A stretch of DNA of 64,000 bases from HK1 sp965202875 (GTDB taxonomy: Bacteria; Pseudomonadota; Gammaproteobacteria; HK1): the NCBI GenBank assembly GCA_965202875.1, contig OZ241870.1, forward strand, positions 3,906,001-3,970,000, written 5' to 3'. The notes beneath the pieces were generated by a model that worked only from the letters and a program-made list of their open reading frames with translations, did not search any database and was not told the origin of the DNA. A program made the translations under genes and the position numbers. Shown one piece after another: positions 1 through 8,078 of the stretch (positions within the stretch are counted from its first letter, which is position 1; each line of letters begins with the position of its first letter).

Positions 1-1921
1 GGGGGTCGATACCGGCCTCGGTGGCGAGGGGCCGGAAGACCTGCTCGCCGGCCAGGATCCTCTCCGCCGCGCCGGCCAGACGCTCGAACGCTTCACCGGC
101 GCTCTCGCCGGGAAACGCCGGCGTCACCGGGAACGAGGTCTCCAGCCGATCGGTTTCCTTGCGCGACAGATCGTAGTAGTAGTCCCGCCGGCCGGAGCGT
201 AGCGCCGCGTTCTCCATGCTGCGGTCCGGCAGGGCCGCCCGCGGGTCCCGCGAGGCCAGCCACCGGAGCGACGCGGCCAGATCGACGAGCTGCACCCGCA
301 CGGTCGCCGCGAAGGGCAGCGGGGGCGCCCCGGTGTACGTCCCGATGGCGACGTCGAGCTCGCCGCCCGCATGAAGCCGGCGAAGCTCCCGCAGCACCGG
401 CGCGAGCTCCAGGGCTTGCCGCCGCAACCGCCCGTCCTCCCCGATGACCAGCGGGTCCAGCCGCATGTCGTCATCGACGATCCACACCACCGCACCGGGC
501 CGGCTCCTGGCGAATGCGTACAGGTACGACTGCAACACCGTCCGGGCGGGGGCGATGGGCAGCTTGCGGCCCCGGCCCGCGCCGCCGTCGGGGACCAGGC
601 CGTTCGCGGCGTCTTCGAGATGCCGCGCCCGATCCACGAGATGGATCCGCAGGCCGTCCGTGCGTTCGCGTTCGACGAGATTCCGCAACACCTCGTCGGG
701 CTCCCGGCCGCGGCCGTTCTCCAGGATCAGGACGTCGAGGCCCGACAGGCCGGGGTCCCCGGCGAGCCCGCGAAGATCGGCAAGCAGGCCGCCCACGTCT
801 TCGGGTCGTGCCGTGTCGGCGATCATCCCGACGATCAGGTGGGGCGGTGCCTGTGGTGGTGCCGAAGGCGGTGGTGCCGACGGATGGTGCGGCGCTTGAG
901 GAGGCGCCGAAGGCCGCGGTACCGACAGATCAGGCGTCGTTCGTGATTGCGCGGAAAACGGCAGTACCGGCAGATGAGGCGACGCTTGTGGCGGCGCCGA
1001 AGGCGGTGGCGCCGACGGATGGTGCGGCGCTTGAGGTGGTGCCGAAGGCCGCGGTGCCGATGTCGACGATCCGCGGCGCCCAGCGTCGCCGTTCACGGAT
1101 TCGGGTGCCGATTCCGTCCACCCGAAGTACCGGCCGGCCCGCGCACGGAACTCCGCGCGCTGGGCTTCGGACATGCGGTCGCGGTGCTTGCGGAAGAATC
1201 GGTCCAGCCCCTCGGTCTTCGCCCTCGCCCCCGGTGTGGACAACCGGGGCCGCGATGCACAGGCGAAGTGGCGAAGGGTCGGCTCGGAGACGGCGCCGTA
1301 GCGCACATCCGGCAGTTCCGCGATGCGGATGCACAGATCGCGGTCGGTGCAGCTTGGCAGCGATTCGTCGAACAGGCCGGCTTCGAGCAGCACGCTCAGC
1401 CGGCAGACCAGGTTGCTGCCCTGAATCCCGGGATTTCCTGCAAGGAAGCTCGCCACGTCGAGCGACCGTGGCGGAACGACCAGGCGCGGCTCGGCGCCCT
1501 CCTCGATCCGGCGGAACCCCGCCGCGACCATGTCGAGGTCGCGGCTCTCGGCGATCGCCAGACATCTCTGCAGGTGGTCGGGGTCCCAGCGGTCGTCGTC
1601 GTCCAGGATCGCGACGAGGATCCGCCTGGGATCGCCGCAGGTCCGCAGCAGGTGATCCAGGCCGGAGTTCCACGCCCCGGCCGCGCCCTTCGTGCGCCGG
1701 TTGCGCAGGAAGTCCACGGCGATGCCGTCCGGCTGCCAGTCCCGGACCAGCTCTTCGGTCCGCCCGGCGGCGGCGTCATCGTCCGAATCGTCGACGACGA
1801 TGACCCGTGACGGCGGCCGGGACTGGCTCCCGATCGAGGGAAGCGCCCGGTGCTTCAGCAGTTCGGTTCGGTGAGCGGTGGCGACGAGAGCCGCCACGAT
1901 GTTCTTCGCGGTAGGGTCCAT
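1..1921 (-). CDS. Two-domain family 2 glycosyltransferase, partial (3' end beyond left edge)
   Basis: Probably transfers sugars from nucleotide-sugar donors to a cell-surface glycan or protein. From the ATG at 1921 the frame stays open for 640 codons to the edge. The first GT-A domain (about residues 1-275) shows VIVVDDSDDD and VAILDDDDRWDPDHL, the nucleotide-binding and DXD-type motifs of GT2 enzymes. A Pro/Ala/Ser-rich linker of roughly 70 residues follows, built from a duplicated block. A second GT-like domain begins HLIVGMIADT and carries VVWIVDDDMRLD. No membrane segments are visible. Two catalytic heads in one chain recall polymerising enzymes, but acceptor and product cannot be read. 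The domain type is clear; the function is inferred. Confidence 0.8.
   Translation of the reverse strand, partial: MDPTAKNIVAALVATAHRTELLKHRALPSIGSQSRPPSRVIVVDDSDDDAAAGRTEELVRDWQPDGIAVDFLRNRRTKGAAGAWNSGLDHLLRTCGDPRRILVAILDDDDRWDPDHLQRCLAIAESRDLDMVAAGFRRIEEGAEPRLVVPPRSLDVASFLAGNPGIQGSNLVCRLSVLLEAGLFDESLPSCTDRDLCIRIAELPDVRYGAVSEPTLRHFACASRPRLSTPGARAKTEGLDRFFRKHRDRMSEAQRAEFRARAGRYFGWTESAPESVNGDAGRRGSSTSAPRPSAPPQAPHHPSAPPPSAPPQASPHLPVLPFSAQSRTTPDLSVPRPSAPPQAPHHPSAPPPSAPPQAPPHLIVGMIADTARPEDVGGLLADLRGLAGDPGLSGLDVLILENGRGREPDEVLRNLVERERTDGLRIHLVDRARHLEDAANGLVPDGGAGRGRKLPIAPARTVLQSYLYAFARSRPGAVVWIVDDDMRLDPLVIGEDGRLRRQALELAPVLRELRRLHAGGELDVAIGTYTGAPPLPFAATVRVQLVDLAASLRWLASRDPRAALPDRSMENAALRSGRRDYYYDLSRKETDRLETSFPVTPAFPGESAGEAFERLAGAAERILAGEQVFRPLATEAGIDP
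836..1054. repeat. 135-bp-period tandem repeat coding for the glycosyltransferase linker
   Basis: Blocks at about 836-919 and 971-1054 are near-identical on the plus strand and are spaced 135 bp (45 codons) apart, so the frame is kept. Read on the minus strand each encodes PRPSAPPQAPHHPSAPPPSA followed by PPQA. The duplication lengthens the flexible hinge between the two glycosyltransferase domains. Confidence 0.8.
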
Positions 1922-2333
1922 GTCTGTCTCCCGGATGAGGTGACACGGCGCTGAACGACAACGCCGGCCGCCATCCAGTCCACCGGGAGCAGTGGAGCTT
2001 CCCGACCGGGAACAGTGGAGCTTCGGCTCGGTGCCGGGCCTGCGAGGGAGTCATCTCATCCGAGATCCCCCGAGGCTGTACTCCACCGTCCCGTTGAACG
2101 GATGGCGTGTATGGGCAACATGGAGGGCTTCCGGGCGATTGTCAACCCCCGTTCGATCGAGCCCATTCGATCGAGCCCCAAGATCAATTCGCAAATCCGG
2201 TGTTCGAATCTTGTGTTACACGGCCTTCCCTCCAACTTGTTCGCCAATTGCTGCCGCGGGCTCCGAAGGACCCGCTACAACGAAGGACCCGCCGCAACGC
2301 CTTGGGCGGCCGCCATGTCCTTTCCCTGTCCGG
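1922..2333. other. Intergenic region with short direct repeats, no gene seen
   Basis: No convincing coding frame. It contains two imperfect copies of CAGTGGAGCTTC near 1990 and 2010, and two copies of TTCGATCGAGCCC near 2153 and 2167. It lies upstream of the glycosyltransferase and downstream of vapC, so it should hold the glycosyltransferase promoter, but no clear sigma-70 boxes were found. Confidence 0.5.
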
Positions 2334-2720
2334 TCACGCCGCCTCGATGTCGGTTCGGGCGAAATCCTCGCCCTTGAACAGCAGCGGTTCACCCGTCACC
2401 TCCGCAAGCGCATAGGCAAAACAGTCCCCGAAGTTCAGCGCAGCCGGGTGGTTCCCCTTGCCGAAGCGCCGCCAGGCACGCCGTGCCGCCTCCAACTGTT
2501 CGGCCGTGACCGGCGCCAGTTCGATCATGGCCTCTTTCAGGAACAGGTCGAGTGCATGGCCCGCCGCCATACCGCCGCGCCCTTCGACGACGATGGATGC
2601 TTCCAGCGCGTTGGCGACCGACATGCGGCTGCTCGGAACCGAAGCGATCGCCGTCTCGAAACGTTCCGCATCCGGGTCCCGGTACAGGACCGCGAGCACC
2701 GCCGAGCTGTCGACGATCAC
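2334..2720 (-). CDS. vapC: VapC-type PIN-domain toxin
   Basis: Predicted Mg-dependent ribonuclease toxin of a VapBC pair. I take the GTG at 2720 as start, giving VIVDSSAVLAVLYRDPD and 128 residues, the usual VapC length; a longer frame to 2798 runs into the antitoxin gene. PIN acidic residues are visible: Asp4 in IVDSSA, Glu in NALEASIVVE, Asp in LNFGDCFAYALA, and a C-terminal FKGEDFARTDI. It overlaps the upstream vapB by four bases (GTGA), typical translational coupling. The family is clear from the motifs; the RNA target is unknown. Confidence 0.88.
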   Translation of the reverse strand: MIVDSSAVLAVLYRDPDAERFETAIASVPSSRMSVANALEASIVVEGRGGMAAGHALDLFLKEAMIELAPVTAEQLEAARRAWRRFGKGNHPAALNFGDCFAYALAEVTGEPLLFKGEDFARTDIEAA

Positions 2721-2974
2721 TTGGGCAAACCCCTGTCGTCGTAGAGTACGTCGCCATGCTCCACGGCGGAGGGTCCCGGACCCAGGAGCTTCGCGCAACG
2801 ATTCGCGACGGCGCGCAGCCTTTGAACCCGGACTTCGACACTGCGCTCATGCCTCTCCCGCTCCAGCCGCTCGCGCAACGCGGCCGTGATCGCGCCGGTC
2901 ATGGTCTCGCCGGTCAGCCGCGCCAGCTCGCCGGCGAGCCGGCAGGTCTCCTCGTTCTTGATGTTGAGGCTCAT
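2717..2974 (-). CDS. vapB: VapB antitoxin, Rv0623-like
   Basis: 85-residue antitoxin for the adjoining PIN toxin. The N-terminus, MSLNIKNEETCRLAGELARL followed by TGETMTGAITAALRERLER, is the standard start of Rv0623-type VapB proteins, which bind their own promoter and mask the toxin active site with the C-terminus. Its stop overlaps the vapC start (GTGA), giving a two-gene operon in the usual antitoxin-first order. Confidence 0.87.
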   Translation of the reverse strand: MSLNIKNEETCRLAGELARLTGETMTGAITAALRERLERERHERSVEVRVQRLRAVANRCAKLLGPGPSAVEHGDVLYDDRGLPK

Positions 2975-3259
2975 CGCCCTTCCTCTGGTAGATGGTGGCG
3001 TGCAGCGTCTACCCTATGCCATGCCGTGTTTGCACACAACGCGAGGTATGCCACGCGCGGTTCGTCCCGGCGGGCGCCGCTCCGCGGGTCGGGGCCGGTG
3101 TCCATGTCGTCGATGTGCGCGCGGTCATGAAGCGTGCTCCTGTGATGAATCCGGGGTCTTCGCCGGAGCCCGCCGCGGTCGAGGTGACTTGTCCTGTGCC
3201 GGGTGGCCGAGGGCGGTTGCCCGTCTTCGGCCAATTGGCGTTCCGGCCATGCCGGATCA

Positions 3260-4155
3260 GGAGGCAGGAATTCGCGCGCCTCATGGGCCTGCTCAAGTCG
3301 TATGGACAGTCCTTACGGTAACGAAAGGCTGCATCAATCAGAAATTCGAGGGTTGTCCCGTTTATCCTTCCCCATGGAGCGACCGAGATCCTGGCGTCGG
3401 GTTTCACAAGTTCACAAGATTGTCGATGATGCGATCCGGTATATGCGGATACCGACGCTCGTACTCCGACCGTTCATCGATATGCGTCCATGACGTGACG
3501 TCCGGATACAACAGCCTCTTTTCTTCATCCCCGTGGGGCGCAACGGGTTGATCGTCGGAGATCCCCGGGAGGTTGATGACCACCATCCCCGATCGCCTGT
3601 CCACCGAACCGTCGTACATGCCCGAATGAATTTCCCAATCGACTTGCCGTCAGGCCCTTCGTCCACTCGTCCTCACGCGGGTCGTGCGCGCGCAGATTCA
3701 GTCGCTGTTCCAGCGCAAGGCGTGCGCCGTCCAACGTGAGGAAGACGAGGCGGGCGGCAGGTTCGTGTTCGGCCGAGAACGTTGCAAGCTCGTTCGACGT
3801 CATCCGGATATGCACCGGCCAAGCCAGGTAGTCGGTGACGACGATGGTTCCGCAGTGCCGAGGATGGTCTCCATAGTGCCCCACCAGCTCGGCCAGGAGC
3901 TCTGTTGTAACTCAAGTTTCGTGATTCGCTGACCGAAATGGATTCCCGCTTTCGCGGGAATGACGTCATTTCAGCGAGACACGTTGCTTTCAGGCTGGCC
4001 GTCATTCCCGCGAAAGCGGGAATCCATCGCCTGATCCAAGGTATTTTGAATCCCGAAACTTGAGTTGTAAATCCGTGTTGCCGCAGATCCTCGCCGTAAG
4101 CCAGACTTCCTTCCCGAGGCGAGCAGATGCAGTCGCGAGGGGGATCGGATCGAAT
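3260..4155 (-). pseudogene. Frameshifted gene of unknown family, split by a MITE
   Basis: Fragments in different frames join into one protein-like sequence. From the right: SLAYGEDLRQHGFTT, then the MITE, then ELLAELVGHYGDHPRHC, VVTDYLAWPVHIRMTSNELA, LVFLTLDGARLALEQRL, PDGKS, DWEIHSGMYDGSV, MVVINLPGISDDQPV, RSEYERRYPHIPDRIIDNLV, RISVAPWGRINGTTLEFLID and YDLSRPMRRANS. Removing the MITE and one target duplication joins the first two pieces in frame. There are two shifts near 3630-3660 and one at 3403-3418, where an 8-bp unit is duplicated. The pattern loosely recalls TIR-like effectors, but I cannot assign a family. It is dead as it stands. Confidence 0.6.
3911..4064. mobile_element. MITE with TTGTAA target duplication, dRS3-like inverted repeats
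   Basis: A 154-bp element bounded by CTCAAGTTTCG and CGAAACTTGAG. Exact 6-bp copies of TTGTAA lie at 3905-3910 and 4065-4070. Inside are two inverted 20-mers of the form ATTCCC-N8-GGGAAT (3943-3962 and 4004-4023), which match the pattern of Neisseria dRS3 repeats. No coding capacity. The same ends bound the IS4-type element at 15473-17147 and the element at 22896-23211, so this is probably its non-autonomous derivative. Confidence 0.85.
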
Positions 4156-4165
4156 CGGAGGTCGT

Positions 4166-4578
4166 TCAGCGCCGTTTCCCCTCCGGTGGCGGGAGGGCGG
4201 ATACGGCCTCCGAAAGCCATTCGAGGGCGCCCGGGGTCGCCGACCAGTTTTCTTCGTTCTGCAGAACGTAGACGACGGCTTCTTCCCGAGATCTCATGGC
4301 GTAATGATCGGGCAGACGGCGGGGGAGCGGCTTGGCGCCGTTCATCAGGCCGGGAACATGGGGGTTGCGCTTCCAGGCAATCGCCAGAGAGGCGTCGGCA
4401 TCCGCTCGATCACCTTTGCGAAGGGCCAGCAGGACCTTGGCATAGGCACATTCGACGAAGGCGTCGTTGTCATAGGCATCCAGCAGCTCTTCCAGTGCGT
4501 CGAGGTCGCCGGTGGTGAACAGCCACGAGATGAGCACGTGGCGCAGTCCCTGGTTGTCATTGGGATTGAGCCGCAGCA
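4166..4578 (-). pseudogene. 3' fragment of a TPR protein
   Basis: Reads LRLNPNDNQGLRHVLISWLF, LDALEELLDAYDNDAFVECA and ENWSATPGALEWLSEAVSAL, stopping at 4166. This resembles the C-terminal half of conserved proteobacterial TPR proteins, in which helical repeats precede a LPRRLPDHYAMRSREEAVVY segment. The N-terminal half is missing: at about 4576 the sequence changes abruptly into a copy of the 3' end of the ATPase gene at 5368-6537. The first in-frame ATG (4537) lies inside a repeat, so this is a truncated remnant rather than a small gene. Confidence 0.6.
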
Positions 4579-4656
4579 GATCGCGTCGAGCTTTTCCGTG
4601 ACCTCCGGGTGGATCTCGTCGGAGCGCATCAACTCAGCGGTCTCGTGGTAGAGCGG
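4576..4656. repeat. Copy of the 3' end of the neighbouring ATPase gene
   Basis: Positions 4576-4617 are identical to 5392-5433 (42 bp), and similarity continues to about 4656 and 5477. On the minus strand both copies encode EIHPEVTEKLDAIC, the C-terminus of the ATPase. This marks a recombination junction next to the TPR fragment. Either a second ATPase copy was lost here or the end was duplicated. Confidence 0.8.
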
Positions 4657-5050
4657 GTGTCATGTGCCGGCGGAACCAGTCGGCGAGTTCGGCTTCGCCG
4701 ATCCGGCCGGCCGCCATGTCTTCCATCGTCCCGATCGCATCTCGTGGATCGAAATCCAGGCTCCGGCCGTTGTCGGCCAGGAACAATCGCGCGGTCACCC
4801 ATGCCGTACGCTTGTTGCCGTCAAGGAACGCATGATTCTTCGCGAGACCGACAGCGCAGGCTGCCGCCAACTCCGCGGCATCGGGGTCTCCATATCCCGC
4901 GAGGTTGACGGGTCGCGCGAGGGCGGATTCGATCATTCCCGGATCACGGACACCATCCAGCCCGCCATGTTCCGCAAGCTGGCGGTCCTGGATCGCCAGG
5001 ACGACGTCCAATCCGACCCAACGCCACGGGGCGGGGTCGTCGGCACTCAC
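4634..5050 (-). CDS. doc: Doc-type Fic-fold toxin
   Basis: Predicted Doc toxin; known Doc proteins phosphorylate EF-Tu and stop translation. The Fic/Doc core HAFLDGNKRT starts at residue 73, matching HxFx(D/N)GNKR, in a 138-residue protein of normal Doc length. The start is the GTG at 5050, which overlaps the stop of the upstream antitoxin gene by four bases. The fused partner here is AbrB-like rather than Phd, a common swap. The C-terminal end overlaps the duplicated ATPase tail, so its last residues may be altered. Confidence 0.87.
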   Translation of the reverse strand: MSADDPAPWRWVGLDVVLAIQDRQLAEHGGLDGVRDPGMIESALARPVNLAGYGDPDAAELAAACAVGLAKNHAFLDGNKRTAWVTARLFLADNGRSLDFDPRDAIGTMEDMAAGRIGEAELADWFRRHMTPALPRDR

Positions 5051-5274
5051 TTCGCCAGCGCCCGCAATACCTCGCGGTCGTCATGCATGATTTCTTCGGC
5101 GACCGCCATCTGGCGCTCGAACTCGGGGTTTCGAGGGGTGAGCCGATAACCGCCGTCCGGGGCCTCGGTCAGATAGAGCGTGTCGCCCTTCCGCACCTTG
5201 AGCCGTGCCATCGCCTCCTCACCGAGAATGACGCCGGAAGACGCGCCGACCGTGGTGACTTTGCAGGGAAGCAT
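5047..5274 (-). CDS. AbrB/MazE-type antitoxin of the Doc toxin
   Basis: 75-residue protein with the swapped-hairpin AbrB signature: VTTVGASSGVILGEEAMARL and then VRKGDTLYLTEAPDGGYRLT. It should bind the operon promoter and neutralise Doc. ATG at 5274 is preceded by GGAGG about 6 nt upstream. It ends in a GTGA overlap with doc. Pairing with Doc rests on the overlap and on known AbrB-Doc pairs. Confidence 0.85.
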   Translation of the reverse strand: MLPCKVTTVGASSGVILGEEAMARLKVRKGDTLYLTEAPDGGYRLTPRNPEFERQMAVAEEIMHDDREVLRALAK

Positions 5275-5367
5275 TCGAACCTCCTTTTCCCCGTTCCGTG
5301 ATTCCGATTATATGGGCAGATGACGTGACGTTGGCCGCGGGAGGATTGTCGGGGACCTCGTGCGCGT

Positions 5368-6537
5368 TCACGGCTCGACCCCGAAGGCGCGGCAGATCGC
5401 GTCGAGCTTTTCCGTGACCTCCGGGTGGATCTCCTCGGGGAGCATCCCCGCCGCGATCTCGTGGTAGCGGGTATGGGGCAGGCCGTGGAGTCCGGCGGCT
5501 TCCAGCAGCGGAGGGAGAAGCCGCGTGCGGGTCTTGGTCACGTTCAGGAATTCATGGTCACCGAGCGGGTCTCTCACCACCGCCGGCGGGAACTCGTCGC
5601 GCCAGTAGCTCAGCATGTCCTCGACGTGCGCTTCTGCGGAACCGGCGCCCACCACCGCCTCGATGAAGCGGGCGACCGCATCCGGGTGGACGAGATAGCT
5701 CTCGATCTCGTAGCGCCGCCAGCGAAGCCGCTGCAACCCCGCGCCCGTGATCTCCGTATCCGGGACGGGCGGTCGTGCATCGCCGTTGCGAAGCTCAAGG
5801 CCGGGAAGATCCTCACGTACAAGCTGTAACGCCTCGAAGTGATCGCGCGCCCTGATTCCCGGGCGTCCCTCCTGCGCCTGGAACACCAGCGGCTTCCACA
5901 TCAGTTCGGTATCGAGCAGGCCCGCGGCCCGGTGTTCGAGGGCTGCCGCCCAGGCGCGCAGGATGTTGACGTCCGTGTAGTCCTCGACGTAGAGGATGCC
6001 GCGCACCCCTATTGCCTGCATGACGTCCGCGTTGCTCAGCACGCGAAGCGAGGAAACGAGCCGGTTGCGCTCCTCGTTGTCGGCGACCATCCGGGGCTTG
6101 TCGAGCATGACGCACAGCTCGCGGGGCTCGACCGAGTTGATGACCACTTCGGAGTGGGTCGCGACGATGAGTTGCGATCGCTGCCGGGCGGCTACGGTCC
6201 GCAGCTCGTGATAGATGGCGTCCTGGAGGATGACGTGCAGATGCGCATCCGGCTCGTCCAGGAGCAGCACCGCGCCCTGCCGCGTGTTGAAGCTCCGCAA
6301 AGGGACCGCCGAAAACGCCTGCCGAGTGATCGGCGCTTTGCCATAGGCCAAGCCCCGGCGCAGTCGAAAGTCGTTGAGCTCCCGCCACCGCCGCAGGGCA
6401 AGCGACCATGAGGCGATCGTCTGGAGCACGGTCGTCTTGCCGGTGTTGTTGGGGCCGGCCAGCACCACATGACCGGGCAGGCGGAATTCCACCTCCCCGA
6501 AACGCTTGAAGCCACGAATGCGGACCGTGCGGATCAT
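5368..6537 (-). CDS. OLD-like AAA ATPase/TOPRIM protein with apparent internal deletion
   Basis: Resembles overcoming-lysogenisation-defect (OLD) family proteins: an N-terminal ABC-type ATPase followed by a TOPRIM nuclease domain. Walker A is GPNNTGKTT (residues 28-36) and Walker B is AVLLLDEPDAHLH (89-101), followed by an H-loop VATHSEV. Only about 55 residues separate Walker A from Walker B, and no ABC signature (SGG/SGE-type) lies between; in this family the gap is far longer. The TOPRIM acidic residues are in ILYVEDYTD. The frame is intact, so the loss looks like an in-frame deletion near residue 83 (about 6289). ATP hydrolysis is probably impaired. It may once have been an antiphage gene. 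Confidence 0.75.
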   Translation of the reverse strand: MIRTVRIRGFKRFGEVEFRLPGHVVLAGPNNTGKTTVLQTIASWSLALRRWRELNDFRLRRGLAYGKAPITRQAFSAVPLRSFNTRQGAVLLLDEPDAHLHVILQDAIYHELRTVAARQRSQLIVATHSEVVINSVEPRELCVMLDKPRMVADNEERNRLVSSLRVLSNADVMQAIGVRGILYVEDYTDVNILRAWAAALEHRAAGLLDTELMWKPLVFQAQEGRPGIRARDHFEALQLVREDLPGLELRNGDARPPVPDTEITGAGLQRLRWRRYEIESYLVHPDAVARFIEAVVGAGSAEAHVEDMLSYWRDEFPPAVVRDPLGDHEFLNVTKTRTRLLPPLLEAAGLHGLPHTRYHEIAAGMLPEEIHPEVTEKLDAICRAFGVEP

Positions 6538-6567
6538 GCTTTCGCTTCGGCCTCCGGCAAGCGCGCT

Positions 6568-7026
6568 TCAGCCTTCGGCAAGCGGTCGGACTGCTTCACG
6601 AATCCGATATATCCTGAAGGGGTCCACGATGGTCAGTCCGGCAATCCGCTGGCCGTGCTGCATGTCTTCGCTGTACAGGATCCTGCAACCGGCTTCGAGC
6701 GCCCCGGCCACGATCAGGCTGTCGTAGAAAGAGAGTCTGTAACGAACCTGGACGTCAAGGCCGCGTCGGTAGAGCGATGCGCTCGGGTCAACGCGCCACA
6801 GGGGGATCAGAACGTCGTCCAGTAACCGTCTGGCGTCTGCCGGTGTTGCATCGAGCTTTCGGATGACCACGTTCAACGCCTCCTGGACGACCTGGAAGCT
6901 GATGCAACCGGTCCCGTCCGCCAAGGCCCGGTACACGATGGTTTCCGCCCGCCGGCGTTTCTCATCGTCGGCTTCGTCGAACAGGTAGACGAAAGCATTG
7001 GTGTCGATGAAGGCGTCAGCGCTCAT
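6568..7026 (-). CDS. PIN-domain ribonuclease toxin (VapC-like)
   Basis: 152 residues with PIN motifs: Asp8 in AFIDTNAFVYLFDEADDEKR, Glu in SFQVVQEALNVV, Asp in YRLSFYDSLIVAGALEAGCR, and LYSEDMQHGQ near the C-terminus. Predicted toxin of a TA pair. The ATG at 7026 lies 11 nt inside the end of the upstream antitoxin gene, so the two are translationally coupled. It differs clearly from the VapC at 2334, so the two loci are not recent duplicates. Confidence 0.86.
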   Translation of the reverse strand: MSADAFIDTNAFVYLFDEADDEKRRRAETIVYRALADGTGCISFQVVQEALNVVIRKLDATPADARRLLDDVLIPLWRVDPSASLYRRGLDVQVRYRLSFYDSLIVAGALEAGCRILYSEDMQHGQRIAGLTIVDPFRIYRIREAVRPLAEG

Positions 7027-7240
7027 TCATTTCGTCTCGGGTGAATCTGCGGCCCCCGGTGGACAGGCTCACACGAAGCGAGTCGATGGTCGCCATCGCG
7101 GCATCCGCCTGCCTTCCCCTGCCGACGTAGTCTTCCAGCCACCGCCGAAACCGCGCGTTCAGGGTCGTGCGTTCGGCAGTGGCTCGCTGGCGGGCGGCTT
7201 CGATCAGATCTTCGTCCGCGCTCAGGGTGATGTTCTTCAT
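7016..7240 (-). CDS. Ribbon-helix-helix-type antitoxin
   Basis: 74 residues starting MKNITLSADEDLIEAARQRA, a typical small RHH-like antitoxin start, followed by RTTLNARFRRWLEDYVGRG. The ATG at 7240 has GGAGATACGACG upstream as a ribosome site. The gene overlaps the PIN toxin by 11 nt. It should bind its own promoter DNA and the toxin. A longer frame reaching 7654 exists but runs through repeat DNA and is not used. Confidence 0.82.
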   Translation of the reverse strand: MKNITLSADEDLIEAARQRATAERTTLNARFRRWLEDYVGRGRQADAAMATIDSLRVSLSTGGRRFTRDEMNER

Positions 7241-7363
7241 CGTCGTATCTCCGGTTGCACGAATGACGTGCGCACGATTACCGTGCCAAGGATGCCCATC
7301 CTGCCACGGAACGAGCCAGGAATCATTCCGAAGCCTGACTGCGCGGTATCCCGGAAGCGCCTT

Positions 7364-7496
7364 CCTGGGAACGGCGCGTCCTGACGGACGCGGGCGTCTC
7401 GCCCGCAAGCGCGGATCGGAGGTCCGTCGCCGCAGGCCCGCCGGATGGCAGAGCGGGCGGGACGCCCGTGTCTCGGAGGGACACGCCGCTCCCAGG
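7364..7496. repeat. Palindromic repeat element (copy 1)
   Basis: Two inverted arms, about 7364-7406 and 7453-7496, each centred on GGGCGTC(T/C)CGCCCGC. The left arm matches 43053-43095 at 39 of 43 positions. This is a REP/BIME-like dispersed repeat, here between the RHH/PIN pair and the mmeI remnant. Confidence 0.7.
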
Positions 7497-7519
7497 CTCG
7501 CAACCGACGTTTGGTTCCG

Positions 7520-8078
7520 GGGTTGGGGAGCCGGAAGGCGGAAAGTCGGAGGGTGGGGAGCCGGAATGGCCGTCGGCCGAACCTTCGGGATCCTGCACAG
7601 CCGCTTCCACGAGGCGTGGTCGCTGCGGCTCGGGACGTGGCTCGGCAAGGGCAACGACCCGCGCTACACCCCGACCACCACCTTCGAGACCTTCCCGTTC
7701 CCGGACGGGCTGTCGCCCCTGGTTCCCGCCGACGAGTACACGGGCGACCCGCGGGCCGCCGCCATCGCCCGCGCGGCGCGGCGGCTGGCCGGTTTGCGCG
7801 AGCGCTGGCTCAACCCGCCGGAGTGGGTGGAGTGGGTGGCCGAGCCCGCCCCCGGCTACCCGAGGTGCCCGGTCCCCCGCGACGAAGCGGCGGCGAGGGC
7901 GCTCAAGGCCCGCACCCTCACGAACCTCTACAACACCCGCCCGCAATGGCTGGCCGACGCCCATGCGGCCCTCGACGCCGCGGTCGCCGCCGCCTACGGC
8001 TGGCCGGAGGAGGTCGGGGAGGAGGAGGCGTTGCGGGCGCTGCTGGCGCTGAACGCCGGGGGTTCTGCGCCGGTGTGA
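7520..8078 (+). pseudogene. MmeI-like enzyme remnant (C-terminal fragment)
   Basis: From about 7576 to the stop at 8078 it is nearly identical to the last ~165 codons of the intact enzyme at 11711-14626: FGILHSRFHEAWSLRLGTWL to LLALNAGGSAPV. Just upstream (7520-7575) it matches the linker at about 13140-13192 of the same gene. So this is a second copy with an internal deletion of roughly 950 bp and no 5' end. It has no promoter or start. It differs by a few substitutions and a WVEWVAEP versus WVAEP change. Confidence 0.85.

Noticed and set aside
2190..2225. tRNA-like T-arm text (GTTCGAATC)
   Set aside because: No acceptor stem, anticodon arm or CCA end can be paired around it.
3260..4155. 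TIR-like effector assignment for the frameshifted gene
   Set aside because: DWEIHSGM...GMVVINLP is suggestive of a TIR-like box, but no N-terminal TIR motif is present and the family cannot be confirmed by eye.
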